Of a DNA stretch of 64,000 nt, positions 8,812 to 18,810 are shown piece by piece. The DNA is from Cellulomonas xiejunii. Lineage in GTDB: Bacteria > Actinomycetota > Actinomycetes > Actinomycetales > Cellulomonadaceae. The notes beneath the pieces were generated by a model. It searched no databases, was not told where the DNA came from, and saw only the letters and a list, made by a program, of their open reading frames with translations. The stretch is from positions 744,001-808,000 of the forward strand of contig NZ_CP101987.1 in the NCBI RefSeq assembly GCF_024508315.1. The letters run 5' to 3'. The translations under genes were made by a program, and so were the position numbers. The stretch's first letter is position 1, and every line of letters starts with the position of its first letter.

Positions 8812-10113
8812 TCAGCCGATGACCTGATCCGGGTCGTACTCGCCGTCGACGGCGGAGCCGCCGGGCTCACCGTCGCGGAGGTCCTCCGCCCGGGTGCCCA
8901 GGACGGCGTGCTCGTCGGGGCGCGTCGGCAGGATGGTGTCGACGTAGCTCGCCGCGACCTCGGGCATGGGGACGTCCCGGTGCTGCTGCTGCGAGAGGTA
9001 CCAGCGGTGGTCGAGCAGCTCGTGGTAGACCTGCGCCGGCTCGAGCTTGCCGCGCAGCTCGCGCGGCACGCTGCGGACCGCGGGCTCGAAGACGTCGGTC
9101 ACCCAGTCGTGGGCGACGAACGCCTCGTCGTCGGCCTGCCGGTCCGTCGCCGCACGGAACTCGTCGAGGTCGTTGAGCAGGCGCCGCGCCTGGTTCTCCT
9201 GCACGTCCAGGCCGGTCAGCCGCATGAGCCGACGGGAGTGGTGGCCTGCGTCGACGACCTTCGGCTGGATGCGCACGGACGTGCCGTCGAGGTCCGTCGT
9301 GATGTCGAGCTCACCCACGTCGAACCCGAGGTCGTTGAGCCGGTCGATGCGGGCCTGCACGCGCCAGCGCTCGCCGAACCCGAACGACTCGGTCTCCGTC
9401 AGCGCACGCCACAGCTCCTCGTACCGCACGACGAGAGCCTCACCGATCCCGACGGCGTCCTCGTCCTCGTCGAGGAACTCCCCGGCCTGCAGGTCCATGA
9501 GCTCACCGATGATGTTGACCCGGGCGACCTCCAGGTCGTACCCGCGCTGCCCGGGGGTCAGGACGTCGTGCAGGTCGCCGGTCTCGGCGTCGACGAGGTA
9601 CGCCGCGAACGTCTCCGCGTCGCGGCGGAACAACGTGTTCGACAGCGACACGTCGCCCCAGTAGAAGCCCGCGAGGTGCAGGCGCACGAGCAGCACGGCG
9701 AGGGCGTCGATGAGGCGGGTCGCCGTGTCGGGCCGCAGCGACTGGCTGAACAGGGCGCGGTACGGCAACGAGAAGCTCAGGTGCTGCGTGATGAGGACGG
9801 CCTCGAGCGGCTCACCCTCGGGCGAGCGACGTCCCGTGATCACCCCGACGGGCTCCACGCCCGGGACGTCGAGCTTGCGCAGCTGCCGCAGCAGCTCGTA
9901 CTCCCGGTAGGCGACCGTCTCGCCGATCTCCTTGATGGCGATGACCCGCCCCGAGAGCCGCGCGAACCGCACGATGTGCCGGGAGATGCCCCGTGGCAGG
10001 GCCGCCAGTGTCTCCTCGGGCCAGTCCTCCAGCGGGATGTGCCACGGCAGATCCAGGAGGGCGGGGTCCGGGTTCGCCGCCGTGATCTGCAGGCGTTGTG
10101 CCGTGACGCTCAT
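8812..10113 (-). CDS. DUF4032 protein with kinase-like fold
   Basis: 433 residues; recognised as the actinobacterial DUF4032 family. The N-terminal half looks like a small-molecule or LPS-type kinase. VIAIKEIGE (Lys61) matches the ATP-lysine strand, HLAGFYWGDVSLSNTLF has the catalytic-loop pattern G-D-x-S-x-x-N at 153-159, and YLVDAETGDL gives an Asp in the DFG position (about 175). The second half is a helical DUF4032 domain of unknown role. No membrane segments. Substrate unknown. It follows msiK but is separated from it by a strong hairpin, so it has its own promoter. Confidence 0.8.
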   Translation of the reverse strand: MSVTAQRLQITAANPDPALLDLPWHIPLEDWPEETLAALPRGISRHIVRFARLSGRVIAIKEIGETVAYREYELLRQLRKLDVPGVEPVGVITGRRSPEGEPLEAVLITQHLSFSLPYRALFSQSLRPDTATRLIDALAVLLVRLHLAGFYWGDVSLSNTLFRRDAETFAAYLVDAETGDLHDVLTPGQRGYDLEVARVNIIGELMDLQAGEFLDEDEDAVGIGEALVVRYEELWRALTETESFGFGERWRVQARIDRLNDLGFDVGELDITTDLDGTSVRIQPKVVDAGHHSRRLMRLTGLDVQENQARRLLNDLDEFRAATDRQADDEAFVAHDWVTDVFEPAVRSVPRELRGKLEPAQVYHELLDHRWYLSQQQHRDVPMPEVAASYVDTILPTRPDEHAVLGTRAEDLRDGEPGGSAVDGEYDPDQVIG

Positions 10114-10172
10114 GCACCGATCTTCTCAGGTCTCGGGGACGTCGTGCCCCGACCCTGGCCCACGAGACGCCA

Positions 10173-10204
10173 GAGGCGGGCCCGGCATGCGCCGGACCCG
10201 CCTC
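10173..10204 (-). terminator. msiK terminator hairpin
   Basis: A 14-nt stem (10173-10186 with 10191-10204) with one G-T wobble and a very small loop, located 19 nt after the msiK stop and before the DUF4032 start. Confidence 0.75.
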
Positions 10205-10222
10205 CGCGTGTGGTGCTGGGTG

Positions 10223-11347
<1,125 letters not shown>

Positions 11348-11460
11348 GGTTGTACTTTCCCTTCACCGGCAGGTACGTGCCGGACGATCCGTCGTGAAGA
11401 GTGTCAACGCAGGTCCACGGGTGCGGGCCTGCTGAGCCCATGTGTCTCCGCTGACACGCA

Positions 11461-11489
11461 ACGAGGGGGGTCCAACGGGCCTCCCTCGT
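11461..11489 (-). terminator. otsAB terminator hairpin
   Basis: ACGAGGGGGGTCC (11461-11473) pairs with GGGCCTCCCTCGT (11477-11489), 11 of 13 positions Watson-Crick and the rest G-T or mismatch, with a 3-nt loop. It lies in the 219-nt gap between the otsB stop and msiK start. A TTGACA (minus strand, 11402-11407) further on could be a -35 for msiK, but I see no good -10 for it. Confidence 0.6.
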
Positions 11490-11566
11490 CCGCCGACAGT
11501 ATGGCACAGGACACAGGGGACCGGACCGGCCGCGGGCATGCAGCGTGCCCTGCACGTGACGTCCCG

Positions 11567-12409
11567 TCAGGCGCGCGACGCCCGTTCGAGCGCGTCGCGC
11601 AGCACGGCCAGCGCGGCGACTCCCGCTGCGGGGTCGGCGACGCGGTGACGCGCGACGGTCGGCCCCCCGCCGACCTTCACCGTCACGTCCTGGGGGTCGA
11701 GGGCGGCGAAGGCGTGCTCGTCCGTGACGTCGTCACCGGCGTAGAGCACGACGGGTGCCCCCAGCTCGTGACGCAGCGCCTGCAGGGCCGTCCCCTTGTC
11801 CGCCCGGAGGACCGTCAGCTCCACGACGTCCTTGCCGTGCAGCGTGCCGACCCCCAGCTCGGTGCCGAGCGCGACGGCCTCGGCCTCGGCCGGCTCGGCG
11901 TCCTGCGGCTCCGCGAGGCGCGTGTGCACGACCACGGCCGTCGGCTTGGTCTCGACCCACACCCCGTCGCGGCCCCGGGCCACCGCCGCCGCGCGCGCAC
12001 CCAGGACGGCTAGCAGGTCCGCCTCCGTGTGCGCCAGCTCGACGACGTCGCGGTCCAGCCCGAACAGCGTGACGCGCGCACGCTCCACGCCGTGGCTGCC
12101 GATGAGGTACGTCCCCGGCGGGACCTCGGCGAGCGTGTGCAGGTCACCCATCGCTCGTCCGGACACCAGGGCGAGCGCGACGCCGTCCAGACCGGCCAGC
12201 GAGGCCAGCACCTCGACGCCCGCGGGCAGGATGCGCGACGCGGCCGGGTCGTCCTGGAGCGGGGCGAGCGTGCCGTCGAAGTCCAGGGCGACGAGCAGGG
12301 GCCGCGCTGCGGTGTCCGCGGCGACCGCCAGCAGCCGGTCACGCAGGTCGATGGGCACGCCCCCGGCGGCGTCCGTCCCGAGGTCGTCGGGCGCCGGCGC
12401 GTCAGGCAT
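11567..12409 (-). CDS. otsB: trehalose-6-phosphate phosphatase
   Basis: 280 residues; HAD-superfamily phosphatase. Motif I is LDFDGTLAPL, motif II lies in LALVSGRAM, and motif III/IV is seen as DKGTAL and YAGDDVTDEHAF. Removes phosphate from trehalose-6-phosphate to give trehalose, the second step after OtsA. Its ATG lies 8 nt inside the otsA coding end, so the two are coupled. Cytosolic. Confidence 0.94.
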   Translation of the reverse strand: MPDAPAPDDLGTDAAGGVPIDLRDRLLAVAADTAARPLLVALDFDGTLAPLQDDPAASRILPAGVEVLASLAGLDGVALALVSGRAMGDLHTLAEVPPGTYLIGSHGVERARVTLFGLDRDVVELAHTEADLLAVLGARAAAVARGRDGVWVETKPTAVVVHTRLAEPQDAEPAEAEAVALGTELGVGTLHGKDVVELTVLRADKGTALQALRHELGAPVVLYAGDDVTDEHAFAALDPQDVTVKVGGGPTVARHRVADPAAGVAALAVLRDALERASRA

Positions 12410-13841
12410 GACCGTCCCTCACCGGCACGGCCGTCAGCGCGGCGAGGAACTCGCCCGACCACGCGGCCACGTCGTGGGTCAGCACGCGGCGGCGCAACCT
12501 GCGCATCCGCTTGCGCGCCTCCTTGGGGTCGAGGTGCACCGCGTACGTGATCGCGTCCTTCATGCCGTCGATGTCGTGCGGGTTGACCAGGACGGCACCC
12601 ACCAGCTCGTCCGCGGCGCCCGTGAACTCGCTGAGCACCAGGCAGCCGCGCTCGTCCGACCGCGCCGCGACGTACTCCTTGGCGACGAGGTTCATCCCGT
12701 CGCGCAGCGCCGTCACGAGCATGACGTCGGCGGCGAGGTAGAGGGCCGCCATCTCCTCCATGGGGAACGACTGGTGCAGGTACTGCACGGGCGCGTGCCC
12801 CACCTGCCCGTGGTCCCCGTTGATGCGGCCGACCAGGAGCTCGACGTCGTCGCGCAGCTGCTGGTAGGCGCCGACGTTCTCGCGGCTGGGGCTGGCCACC
12901 TGCACGAGCGTGGTCTGCGTGGCCGACAGCCGCCCGTCCTCGAGGAGCTCGCCGTACGCCTTGATGCGGTGGCGGATGCCCTTGGTGTAGTCCAGCCGGT
13001 CCACGCCCAGCAGCAGGTACTCCGGGTCGCCGAGCTCGCGGCGGATCTCCCGCGCGCGCTCCTGGACGGCCTCGGTGCGTGCGAGGTGGTCGAACGCGTG
13101 CGAGTCGATCGAGATGGGGAACGCCTGGGCGCGGACGTGTCGCTGCGTCGGGGTGCCCTCGTCGACCGTGATCATCTGCCCGCGCGTCGTCAGGTCCGTC
13201 AGGCGCCGCACGATCCGGACGAAGTTCGCCGCGTCCCCGCCGCGCTGGAACCCGATGAGGTCCGCGCCGAGCAGGCCCTCGACCACCTGCTTGCGCCACG
13301 GCAGCTGCGCGAAGATCTCCAGCGGGGGGAAGGGGATGTGGTGGAAGTACCCGATGCGCAGGTCGGGCCGCAGCGCGCGCAGGAACGCCGGGACGAGCTG
13401 CAGCTGGTAGTCGTGGACCCACACCGTCGCGCCGTGCGCCGCGTTGGCGGCGGCCGCCCGCGCGAAGCGCTCGTTGACGCGCCGGTACGCGTCCCACCAC
13501 TGCCGGTGGAACTGCGGCGGGGCGATCACGTCGTGGTACAGCGGCCACAGCGTGTCGTTGGAGAAGCCCTCGTAGTACCGCTCGACATCGGTCTCCGTCA
13601 GCATCACCGGGACGAGCTCGGTGTTGTCGACCTCGAAGGGCTCGAGCTCGAGACCCGGCGACCCGCCCCAGCCGACCCACGCGCCCTTGGTCTGGGCCAT
13701 GACCGGCGCGAGCGCGGTCACGAGACCGCCGGGGGACCGCGTCCAGCTCGGCTCTCCCTCGTCGTCCAGGGTCACGTCGACCGGAAGGCGGTTCGCGACG
13801 ACGACCAGGTCCTGGCCGTCGTGTGGCGCGTCGATGGGCAC
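12402..13841 (-). CDS. otsA: alpha,alpha-trehalose-phosphate synthase
   Basis: GT20 glycosyltransferase of 479 residues that makes trehalose-6-phosphate from a nucleotide-glucose and glucose-6-phosphate. Visible features are SPGGLVTALAP near the N-terminus, WVHDYQLQLVPAFLR, RIGYFHHIPFPP, LLGVDRLDYTKGIRHR and DGMNLVAKEYVAA, all standard for the family. GTG 13841 has GAGGAG 8 nt upstream. A TAGGGT box lies about 35 nt upstream on the same strand. Divergent from the kinase gene; makes an osmo/desiccation protectant together with otsB. Confidence 0.95.
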   Translation of the reverse strand: MPIDAPHDGQDLVVVANRLPVDVTLDDEGEPSWTRSPGGLVTALAPVMAQTKGAWVGWGGSPGLELEPFEVDNTELVPVMLTETDVERYYEGFSNDTLWPLYHDVIAPPQFHRQWWDAYRRVNERFARAAAANAAHGATVWVHDYQLQLVPAFLRALRPDLRIGYFHHIPFPPLEIFAQLPWRKQVVEGLLGADLIGFQRGGDAANFVRIVRRLTDLTTRGQMITVDEGTPTQRHVRAQAFPISIDSHAFDHLARTEAVQERAREIRRELGDPEYLLLGVDRLDYTKGIRHRIKAYGELLEDGRLSATQTTLVQVASPSRENVGAYQQLRDDVELLVGRINGDHGQVGHAPVQYLHQSFPMEEMAALYLAADVMLVTALRDGMNLVAKEYVAARSDERGCLVLSEFTGAADELVGAVLVNPHDIDGMKDAITYAVHLDPKEARKRMRRLRRRVLTHDVAAWSGEFLAALTAVPVRDGHA

Positions 13842-13952
13842 CGGATCAGCTCCTCGCGGGTGGTTCGGTCTTCGACCCTAGTCGTCCCACGGGTGACACG
13901 CTCGGGCGACGTACCGCGCCGTGCGTCGGCCTGACCGGCTAGGTTTCCCGTC

Positions 13953-16301
13953 ATGGAGCGGATCGGTCTGACGCCGGGGTCCCAGATCGGCGGGTACACC
14001 ATCGTCGCGCCGCTCGGCTCGGGCGGCATGGGCACGGTGTACCGCGCGGTCGACGGCGGCGGCGAGCCCGTCGCGCTCAAGCTGCTGCACCCGCACGTCG
14101 CGTCGGACGCTGTCGTGCGCGCCCGGCTCATGCGCGAGGTCGCCGCGCTGCAGCGCCTGCGCCACGGGTCGGTCGCCGCGGTCCTGGACGCCGAGGCCGA
14201 CTCGACCGAGGCGTTCCTCGTCACCGAGCTGGTCGCCGGGGACACCCTGGCCGAGCGCGTGCGGGCGAGCGGCCCGCTCGACGCCGACGAGCTCCTCCTG
14301 CTCGCCGAGGGGCTGCGCTCCGCGCTCACGGCCGTGCACGCGGCCGGCGTGGTCCACCGCGACATGAAGCCCTCGAACGTGCTGCTGACCGACGACGGTC
14401 CGGTGCTCATCGACTTCGGGCTCGCGCAGGGCGTGGACGACGACGCGAACCTCACGACGGCCGGCTTCGTGCTGGGCACGCCGGGGTACCTCGCACCCGA
14501 GCTGCTCGACGGCGGGGAACCCGGACCGGCGACGGACCTGTGGGGCTGGGCGGCGGTGCTCGCGTTCGCGGCGACCGGGCGCGACCCGTTCGGCACCCGG
14601 CCGGTCGAGGCAGTGCTCGCACGGGCCCGCGCGGGCGAGGTCGACCTCGTCGGCGTGGGGCCGCTCACGCGCGCCGCGCTCGCCGGCGCGCTGCGGCCTG
14701 CCCCCGCCGACCGCAGCGACCCCGAGGACGTCGTCACGGCACTGCGGACCGTCGCGACGCAGGGCGAGCTGCCGCCCGGTGCGGTGCCGACGATCACGCT
14801 CGCGACCGGCGAGGCGTCCGGCACCGCGGTGGGGGCGGCCGCGGCGGCCGCCGGTGGTGCCGCCGCTCTCGCGGCGGCCGCGGCGCGGGACGACGCGGGC
14901 GTCGACACCGCCGCGGACGCGGGGGCCGACCCCGACCCCGACGACGAGGACGAGGACGCGCTCGCGGACGGTGTCCCGGAGGGTACGGACAGCGAGACCG
15001 ACGCCGACGAGGCGGACGGAGACGGCGCGGACGGCGACGAGGCGGACGGCGACGAGGTCGGCGCGGCCGGGGCCGACGTGGACGAGGTCGGCGCGGACGC
15101 GGTCGGTTCGGACGAGGTCGACGCTGACGAGGGCGAGGGGACGGACGGCGACCCGGGCGGTGCCCTCGACGAGGAGCTCGACGCGGACGAGGATCTCGAC
15201 GAGGACCTCGACGCGGACGAGGACCTCGCCGCGGACGACGATCTCGACGCGGACGACGATCTCGACGCGGACGACGATCTCGCCGCGGACGAGGACCTCG
15301 CCGCGGACGACGACGGCGTGTGGGACGAGGACGAGCTCGCGACCGAGCTGGTCGCCCAGCGGGCCCCCTCCCCGCGGGACGAGCTGCCGACCGTCGCGGT
15401 CGGGACGTCGGCCGGAGCTGCTGCCGGGGCGGTCGTGGCCCCGCCCGAGGCTCCCGTGCACGACGGTCGCACGGTCGCCGTCCCCGTACGGCGTCCCGTC
15501 CCGCCGGCCGCACCGCCGGACACGGACCCGGGCGCCGGGGACGAGCGCTCCGACGACGGCACCGACGTCGACGACACCGACGACGATGACGCCTACGTCG
15601 ACGATCACGACGCCGACCGCGTGGACCTGCTCGACGGGGACGTCGACGAGGCCGGGTGGGCCGACGAGGAAGAGCCCTGGTACGAGCGCCCGCCTGCGCG
15701 CCGTCGCTGGGGGTCGCTGCTCGCCCTCGGGGGGGTCGTCGTGCTCGCCGGCATGCTCTACCCGGTCGTGACCGTCGCGGTCGTCCTGGTGCTCGTCGTC
15801 GTCGTGCGCACGGTCGGGGGGACCGTCGAGGCGATGCACGGCCGCCGCGAGCGCCGGGGCGTGCGCCGGGGGGACGCGCCCCTCGCCGTGCTCTCGACAC
15901 CCTGGTACCTGCTGCGCGCGGTCCTGGGTGTGCTGCCGGCGGTGCTCGTCGGCGGTGCGGTGGTGCTCATCGTCGGCGGGCTGGGTTGGTGGCTGCTGGC
16001 GTCGGGGCGTTGGGAGATCGGCGGGTCGCCCCCCGGCGCGGAGCCGCAGGGCCGGACGGCCCTTCTGATCGTGGGTGCGCTCGTGGTCCTCGCGGTCGCC
16101 TTCCTGTGGTGGGGTCCGCTCTCGCGCATGACGCGCACGGGCGCCCGTCGGACCCTGGCGGCCGTCGCGCCCGCCCCGCTCGGGAGCCTGGTGGTCGTCG
16201 TGCTCGCTCTCGTCGCCGCGGTGGTGCTGGCCGACCGCCTTCTGGACGTCCCGCCGATCAGCTGGTGGCCAGCGCCGACGCCCACTCTCCCTCGTCCCTG
16301 A
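13953..16301 (+). CDS. membrane Ser/Thr protein kinase with acidic repeat linker
   Basis: 782 residues. Residues 10-270 are a Hanks-type kinase: GSGGMGTVY P-loop, ALK (Lys43), HRDMKPSN with catalytic Asp137, DFG at 154-156, GTPGYLAPE activation segment. Residues about 310-560 are a disordered linker very rich in Asp/Glu, with six-residue units of the LDADDD/LAADED type between about 409 and 454. The C-terminal ~200 residues hold four or five hydrophobic segments. The linker is thus between a cytosolic kinase and a membrane domain; there are no PASTA repeats. ATG 13953 is 7 nt after TAGGTT (13940-13945), so probably leaderless. Substrate unknown. Confidence 0.88.
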   Translation: MERIGLTPGSQIGGYTIVAPLGSGGMGTVYRAVDGGGEPVALKLLHPHVASDAVVRARLMREVAALQRLRHGSVAAVLDAEADSTEAFLVTELVAGDTLAERVRASGPLDADELLLLAEGLRSALTAVHAAGVVHRDMKPSNVLLTDDGPVLIDFGLAQGVDDDANLTTAGFVLGTPGYLAPELLDGGEPGPATDLWGWAAVLAFAATGRDPFGTRPVEAVLARARAGEVDLVGVGPLTRAALAGALRPAPADRSDPEDVVTALRTVATQGELPPGAVPTITLATGEASGTAVGAAAAAAGGAAALAAAAARDDAGVDTAADAGADPDPDDEDEDALADGVPEGTDSETDADEADGDGADGDEADGDEVGAAGADVDEVGADAVGSDEVDADEGEGTDGDPGGALDEELDADEDLDEDLDADEDLAADDDLDADDDLDADDDLAADEDLAADDDGVWDEDELATELVAQRAPSPRDELPTVAVGTSAGAAAGAVVAPPEAPVHDGRTVAVPVRRPVPPAAPPDTDPGAGDERSDDGTDVDDTDDDDAYVDDHDADRVDLLDGDVDEAGWADEEEPWYERPPARRRWGSLLALGGVVVLAGMLYPVVTVAVVLVLVVVVRTVGGTVEAMHGRRERRGVRRGDAPLAVLSTPWYLLRAVLGVLPAVLVGGAVVLIVGGLGWWLLASGRWEIGGSPPGAEPQGRTALLIVGALVVLAVAFLWWGPLSRMTRTGARRTLAAVAPAPLGSLVVVVLALVAAVVLADRLLDVPPISWWPAPTPTLPRP
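15177..15315 (+). repeat. 18-bp in-frame repeat encoding acidic hexamers
   Basis: Degenerate 18-bp units (base pattern CTCGACGCGGACGACGAT) code for LDADED, LAADDD, LDADDD and similar hexamers within the kinase linker. One unit is shortened to LDED, as expected from slippage. Confidence 0.7.
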
Positions 16302-16366
16302 CCCCGCCTGGGCATTCGGGACCTGAGGTGGGTGACCCGCGGTGCGGGTGGCCCTACCCTGGTCCC

Positions 16367-16903
16367 GTGCATGCGACGTCGACGGTACGGGCGGTGGCCC
16401 CTGCCGTTCGGCGTGCCCGCCTGCCCGTCGCCGCTCGCGTCCCGCTCCTCGGGGTGCTGGCCGGCGTGCTCGCCGTGATGTCCGTCGTCGTGGGTGCGCA
16501 AGGACGTGTGCTGCTGCACCAGTGCGTCAGCGCCGACGGGCCGTTGGCGGCCCTCGGTGTGCGGATGGCGGTGCTGCGCTCGGCGTCCGAGTGCCCCGAC
16601 GGCGCGCTGGGCCTCGGCCCGGTGTCGACGGGCGCCGTGCTCCTGCTGAGCGTCGCGCTGCCCGTGGTCGCCACGCACGTCCTGCTCACCGCGTGCGGCC
16701 TGGGCCTCGGCGTGGTGGTCCGCCGTGCTGTGACCGCCGTGGTCGCGCTGCTCGCGTCCGGCCTCGTGCCGCAGGTCGTGACCGCCGGCGTCCCTGACCT
16801 GCCCGGCCGTCCGTGCACGCCGGCGTCGGGCGTCGCCGTCCGCGTGCGGCGTGATCGCGGGCACGACCCCGCGCGCCCGCGGCGCGGTCCGCCGGCGCTC
16901 TGA
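16367..16903 (+). CDS. small hydrophobic protein, unknown function
   Basis: 178 residues with two or three predicted membrane spans (for example VPLLGVLAGVLAVMSVVVG, then ALPVVATHVLLTACGLGLG and VTAVVALLASGLVPQVV) and a basic C-terminal tail. Two cysteines (HQCVSA and SECPDG) lie in the segment between the first and second spans. No family recognised. GTG 16367 is preceded by TACCCT (16355-16360) at 6 nt, a leaderless start, which fixes the N-terminus well. Ends 79 nt before the DsbA-like gene. Confidence 0.6.
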   Translation: MHATSTVRAVAPAVRRARLPVAARVPLLGVLAGVLAVMSVVVGAQGRVLLHQCVSADGPLAALGVRMAVLRSASECPDGALGLGPVSTGAVLLLSVALPVVATHVLLTACGLGLGVVVRRAVTAVVALLASGLVPQVVTAGVPDLPGRPCTPASGVAVRVRRDRGHDPARPRRGPPAL

Positions 16904-16982
16904 CGCGCACCGCGCGCAGCACCCAGCACGCACCCAGCACGTCCCCCCGCCGGCTGACCGGCACCCGAGACCAGGAGCACCC

Positions 16983-17903
16983 ATGCCCACGAACGACCCC
17001 CGTCCCACCAAGTCGCAGCGGCGCGACGACGCACGCGCCAAGGCGCTCGCGATGCGCCAGGAGCAGGAGCGCAAGGCGAAGCGCACCCGGATGATCGCGA
17101 TCGGAGGCCTCCTCGCCGCCGTCCTCGTGCTCGGCGCCGTGATCTTCGCGATCGTCCGCCAGGGTCAGGCCAACGCGGAGGCGTACGGCGAGGTCGTGTT
17201 CGCCGGCGGCACCGCCAACACCCTCGTCCCCGCGTTCGACGCCATCGACACCCCGGACGTCGCCGACGAGACCGGCGGCGTCCCGATCAGCGCCGCGGGT
17301 ATCGGTGAGGCCGGCGAGGACGACGTCGTGGTCGAGGTCTACTACGACTTCATGTGCCCCTGGTGCGGGAAGTTCGACCTCGCCAACTCGAGCGAGCTCG
17401 AGGCGCTCGCCGCCGACGAGGGCGTGACCGTCGTCTACAAGAACATCGCGTTCCTCGACGGGAACTCGCAGGGCACGTTCTTCTCGACGCGGGCCGCGAA
17501 CGCGGCGGCGACCGTCGCCGCGGAGGACCCGGAGCACTACACCGACTTCGTCACGGCGCTGTTCGCGAACCAGCCGGACGAGGGGACCGCGGGTCTCAAG
17601 GACAAGGAGATCGGCGAGATCGCCCTCGAGGTGGGCGTCCCGCAGGCCGTCGTCGACCAGTTCACCGAGACGGTGGACGGGACGTTCGAGGTCGCGACCT
17701 CCGAGGACGAGAAGGAGTCCCGCGAGGGCACGTGGCGCCGGTACGCGCCGTTCGTCGCGGCGACCACGGAGCAGGCAGGGAAGGACCTCGGCGGCCTCAG
17801 CACGCCGACCGTGCTGATCGACGGCGAGAAGTGGGAGGGCGACCTGTACACCCCCGGCCCGCTCACCCAGGCGGTCCTCGAGGCCGTCGCCGCCAAGGGC
17901 TGA
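16983..17903 (+). CDS. membrane-anchored DsbA-like thioredoxin-fold protein
   Basis: 306 residues. A short basic cytoplasmic segment is followed by one membrane span (about residues 36-58, MIAIGGLLAAVLVLGAVIFA). Then comes an extracytoplasmic DSBA-type domain with the redox motif CPWC in YYDFMCPWCGKF (around residue 125). The cis-Pro loop GGLSTPTVLIDG near the C-terminus supports a thioredoxin fold. Family members are disulfide oxidoreductases or isomerases acting outside the membrane. ATG 16983 was taken as the first in-frame start. No partner DsbB/VKOR gene is next to it. Confidence 0.88.
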   Translation: MPTNDPRPTKSQRRDDARAKALAMRQEQERKAKRTRMIAIGGLLAAVLVLGAVIFAIVRQGQANAEAYGEVVFAGGTANTLVPAFDAIDTPDVADETGGVPISAAGIGEAGEDDVVVEVYYDFMCPWCGKFDLANSSELEALAADEGVTVVYKNIAFLDGNSQGTFFSTRAANAAATVAAEDPEHYTDFVTALFANQPDEGTAGLKDKEIGEIALEVGVPQAVVDQFTETVDGTFEVATSEDEKESREGTWRRYAPFVAATTEQAGKDLGGLSTPTVLIDGEKWEGDLYTPGPLTQAVLEAVAAKG

Positions 17904-17913
17904 CCCGACACGC

Positions 17914-17951
17914 CACGGGCGCCCGTCCCTCGCGAGGGACGGACGCCCGTG
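17914..17951 (+). terminator. strong terminator hairpin after the DsbA-like gene
   Basis: Nearly perfect stem of about 18 nt (17914-17931 with 17934-17951) with almost no loop, 11 nt after the stop codon. Confidence 0.75.
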
Positions 17952-18018
17952 GCCGTGCCGCCGGTACCCAGGCCGCCGGTCTCCTCGGCGGCCTCAAGCT
18001 CTGAGCATGACGCGCACG

Positions 18019-18369
18019 TCAGCCGCCGATCTGCACGATGGAGACGTCCCGGCCGTCCGGGTCGTGCACGGTGACGACGGCGATCTCCGGGGAGTACTGC
18101 TCGACGTCGGAGTGCGCGATGCCGAGCGTGTCGAGCTCGGCGAGCGCCGTCACGAGGTCCGGCACCTGGAGGTTGACGCTGCCGCCGGGCTCGGCCGTCG
18201 ATCCCTCCTCGCGCGGGCTCAGCATCAGGTAGGCGGTGGGTGACAGCTCGAACTCGATGATGCCGTCGTCGGGCTCGGCGTGCTCGCGCCCGAGCAGGCG
18301 CGCGTACCACTCGGTCGACGCCTCCAGGTCGCCGACCGTGATCTCGAGGGTGAAGCTCAGCAGGTCCAT
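18019..18369 (-). CDS. VOC/glyoxalase superfamily protein
   Basis: 116 residues with one VOC domain: FTLEITVGDLEASTEWYARLLGR in pieces at the N-terminus, and VTVHDPDGRDVSIVQ at the C-terminus. Proteins of this size dimerise to form a metal site; the usual glyoxalase ligands are not all identifiable, so the activity (dioxygenase, antibiotic binding or other) is open. ATG 18369 has GGAGAGG 5 nt upstream; the frame is open further upstream but lacks a better start. Confidence 0.8.
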   Translation of the reverse strand: MDLLSFTLEITVGDLEASTEWYARLLGREHAEPDDGIIEFELSPTAYLMLSPREEGSTAEPGGSVNLQVPDLVTALAELDTLGIAHSDVEQYSPEIAVVTVHDPDGRDVSIVQIGG

Positions 18370-18732
18370 GGGGTCCTCTCCGTGGGTGACGACGTCGCGG
18401 GCGGGGGACGCGTGCCTACCGGGCGACGACTCCTCATGTGCCCCCACGAGCTCGCTTCAGAACGGCGTGCCAGCCCTGCGGAGCCGCCCACGATAGTGCC
18501 GGGAGGTAACCGACAAAAGCCCTTCGACGGCACCGTCCCGGGTGTCGACATGGTCACCGGACAGCGTTGTCCCACTGCGAGCGCGCAGTGTTCACATGGC
18601 TCGGGTCGCCCAGGTGAGCCACCCCGTCCGACGGGCGCTGGACGCTCGCTACGCACGGTGGTCCGGCACGGTGCGGGCCGTAGTAGCGTGGCGCGTGGTG
18701 TGCGGCCGGACTGCCGTTCCGGTGCCCGCCCC
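18370..18732. other. 363-nt region without a convincing gene
   Basis: Between the VOC gene start and tRNA-Thr. I see only an inverted repeat ACTGCG/CGCAGT (about 18574-18589) and a TAGTAGCGT stretch (18681-18689) that might be the -10 of the tRNA promoter, without a clear -35. Open frames here have no start signal or family resemblance. Confidence 0.5.
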
Positions 18733-18809
18733 GCCTCCTTAGCTCAGATGGCCAGAGCAGCTGTCTTGTAAACAGCAGGTCGTCGGTTCGAATCCGACAG
18801 GGGGCTCCA
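18733..18809 (+). tRNA. tRNA-Thr (anticodon TGT)
   Basis: Cloverleaf read by eye: acceptor GCCTCCT (18733-18739) pairs with AGGGGGC (18799-18805) with one G-U. The anticodon stem GCTGT/ACAGC (18760-18764, 18772-18776) encloses TGT at 18767-18769. The T-arm is GTCGG-TTCGAAT-CCGAC, the discriminator base is T, and the terminal CCA is encoded. It decodes ACA codons. Confidence 0.95.
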
Positions 18810-18810
18810 C

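Noticed and set aside
11402..11407. TTGACA as -35 of msiK
   Set aside because: No acceptable -10 at 16-19 nt, so not listed as a promoter.
11796..13934. Plus-strand open frame opposite otsB and otsA
   Set aside because: Shadow; no start signal and no recognisable family.
18370..18732. Short open frames upstream of tRNA-Thr
   Set aside because: No ribosome site or leaderless signature, no family.
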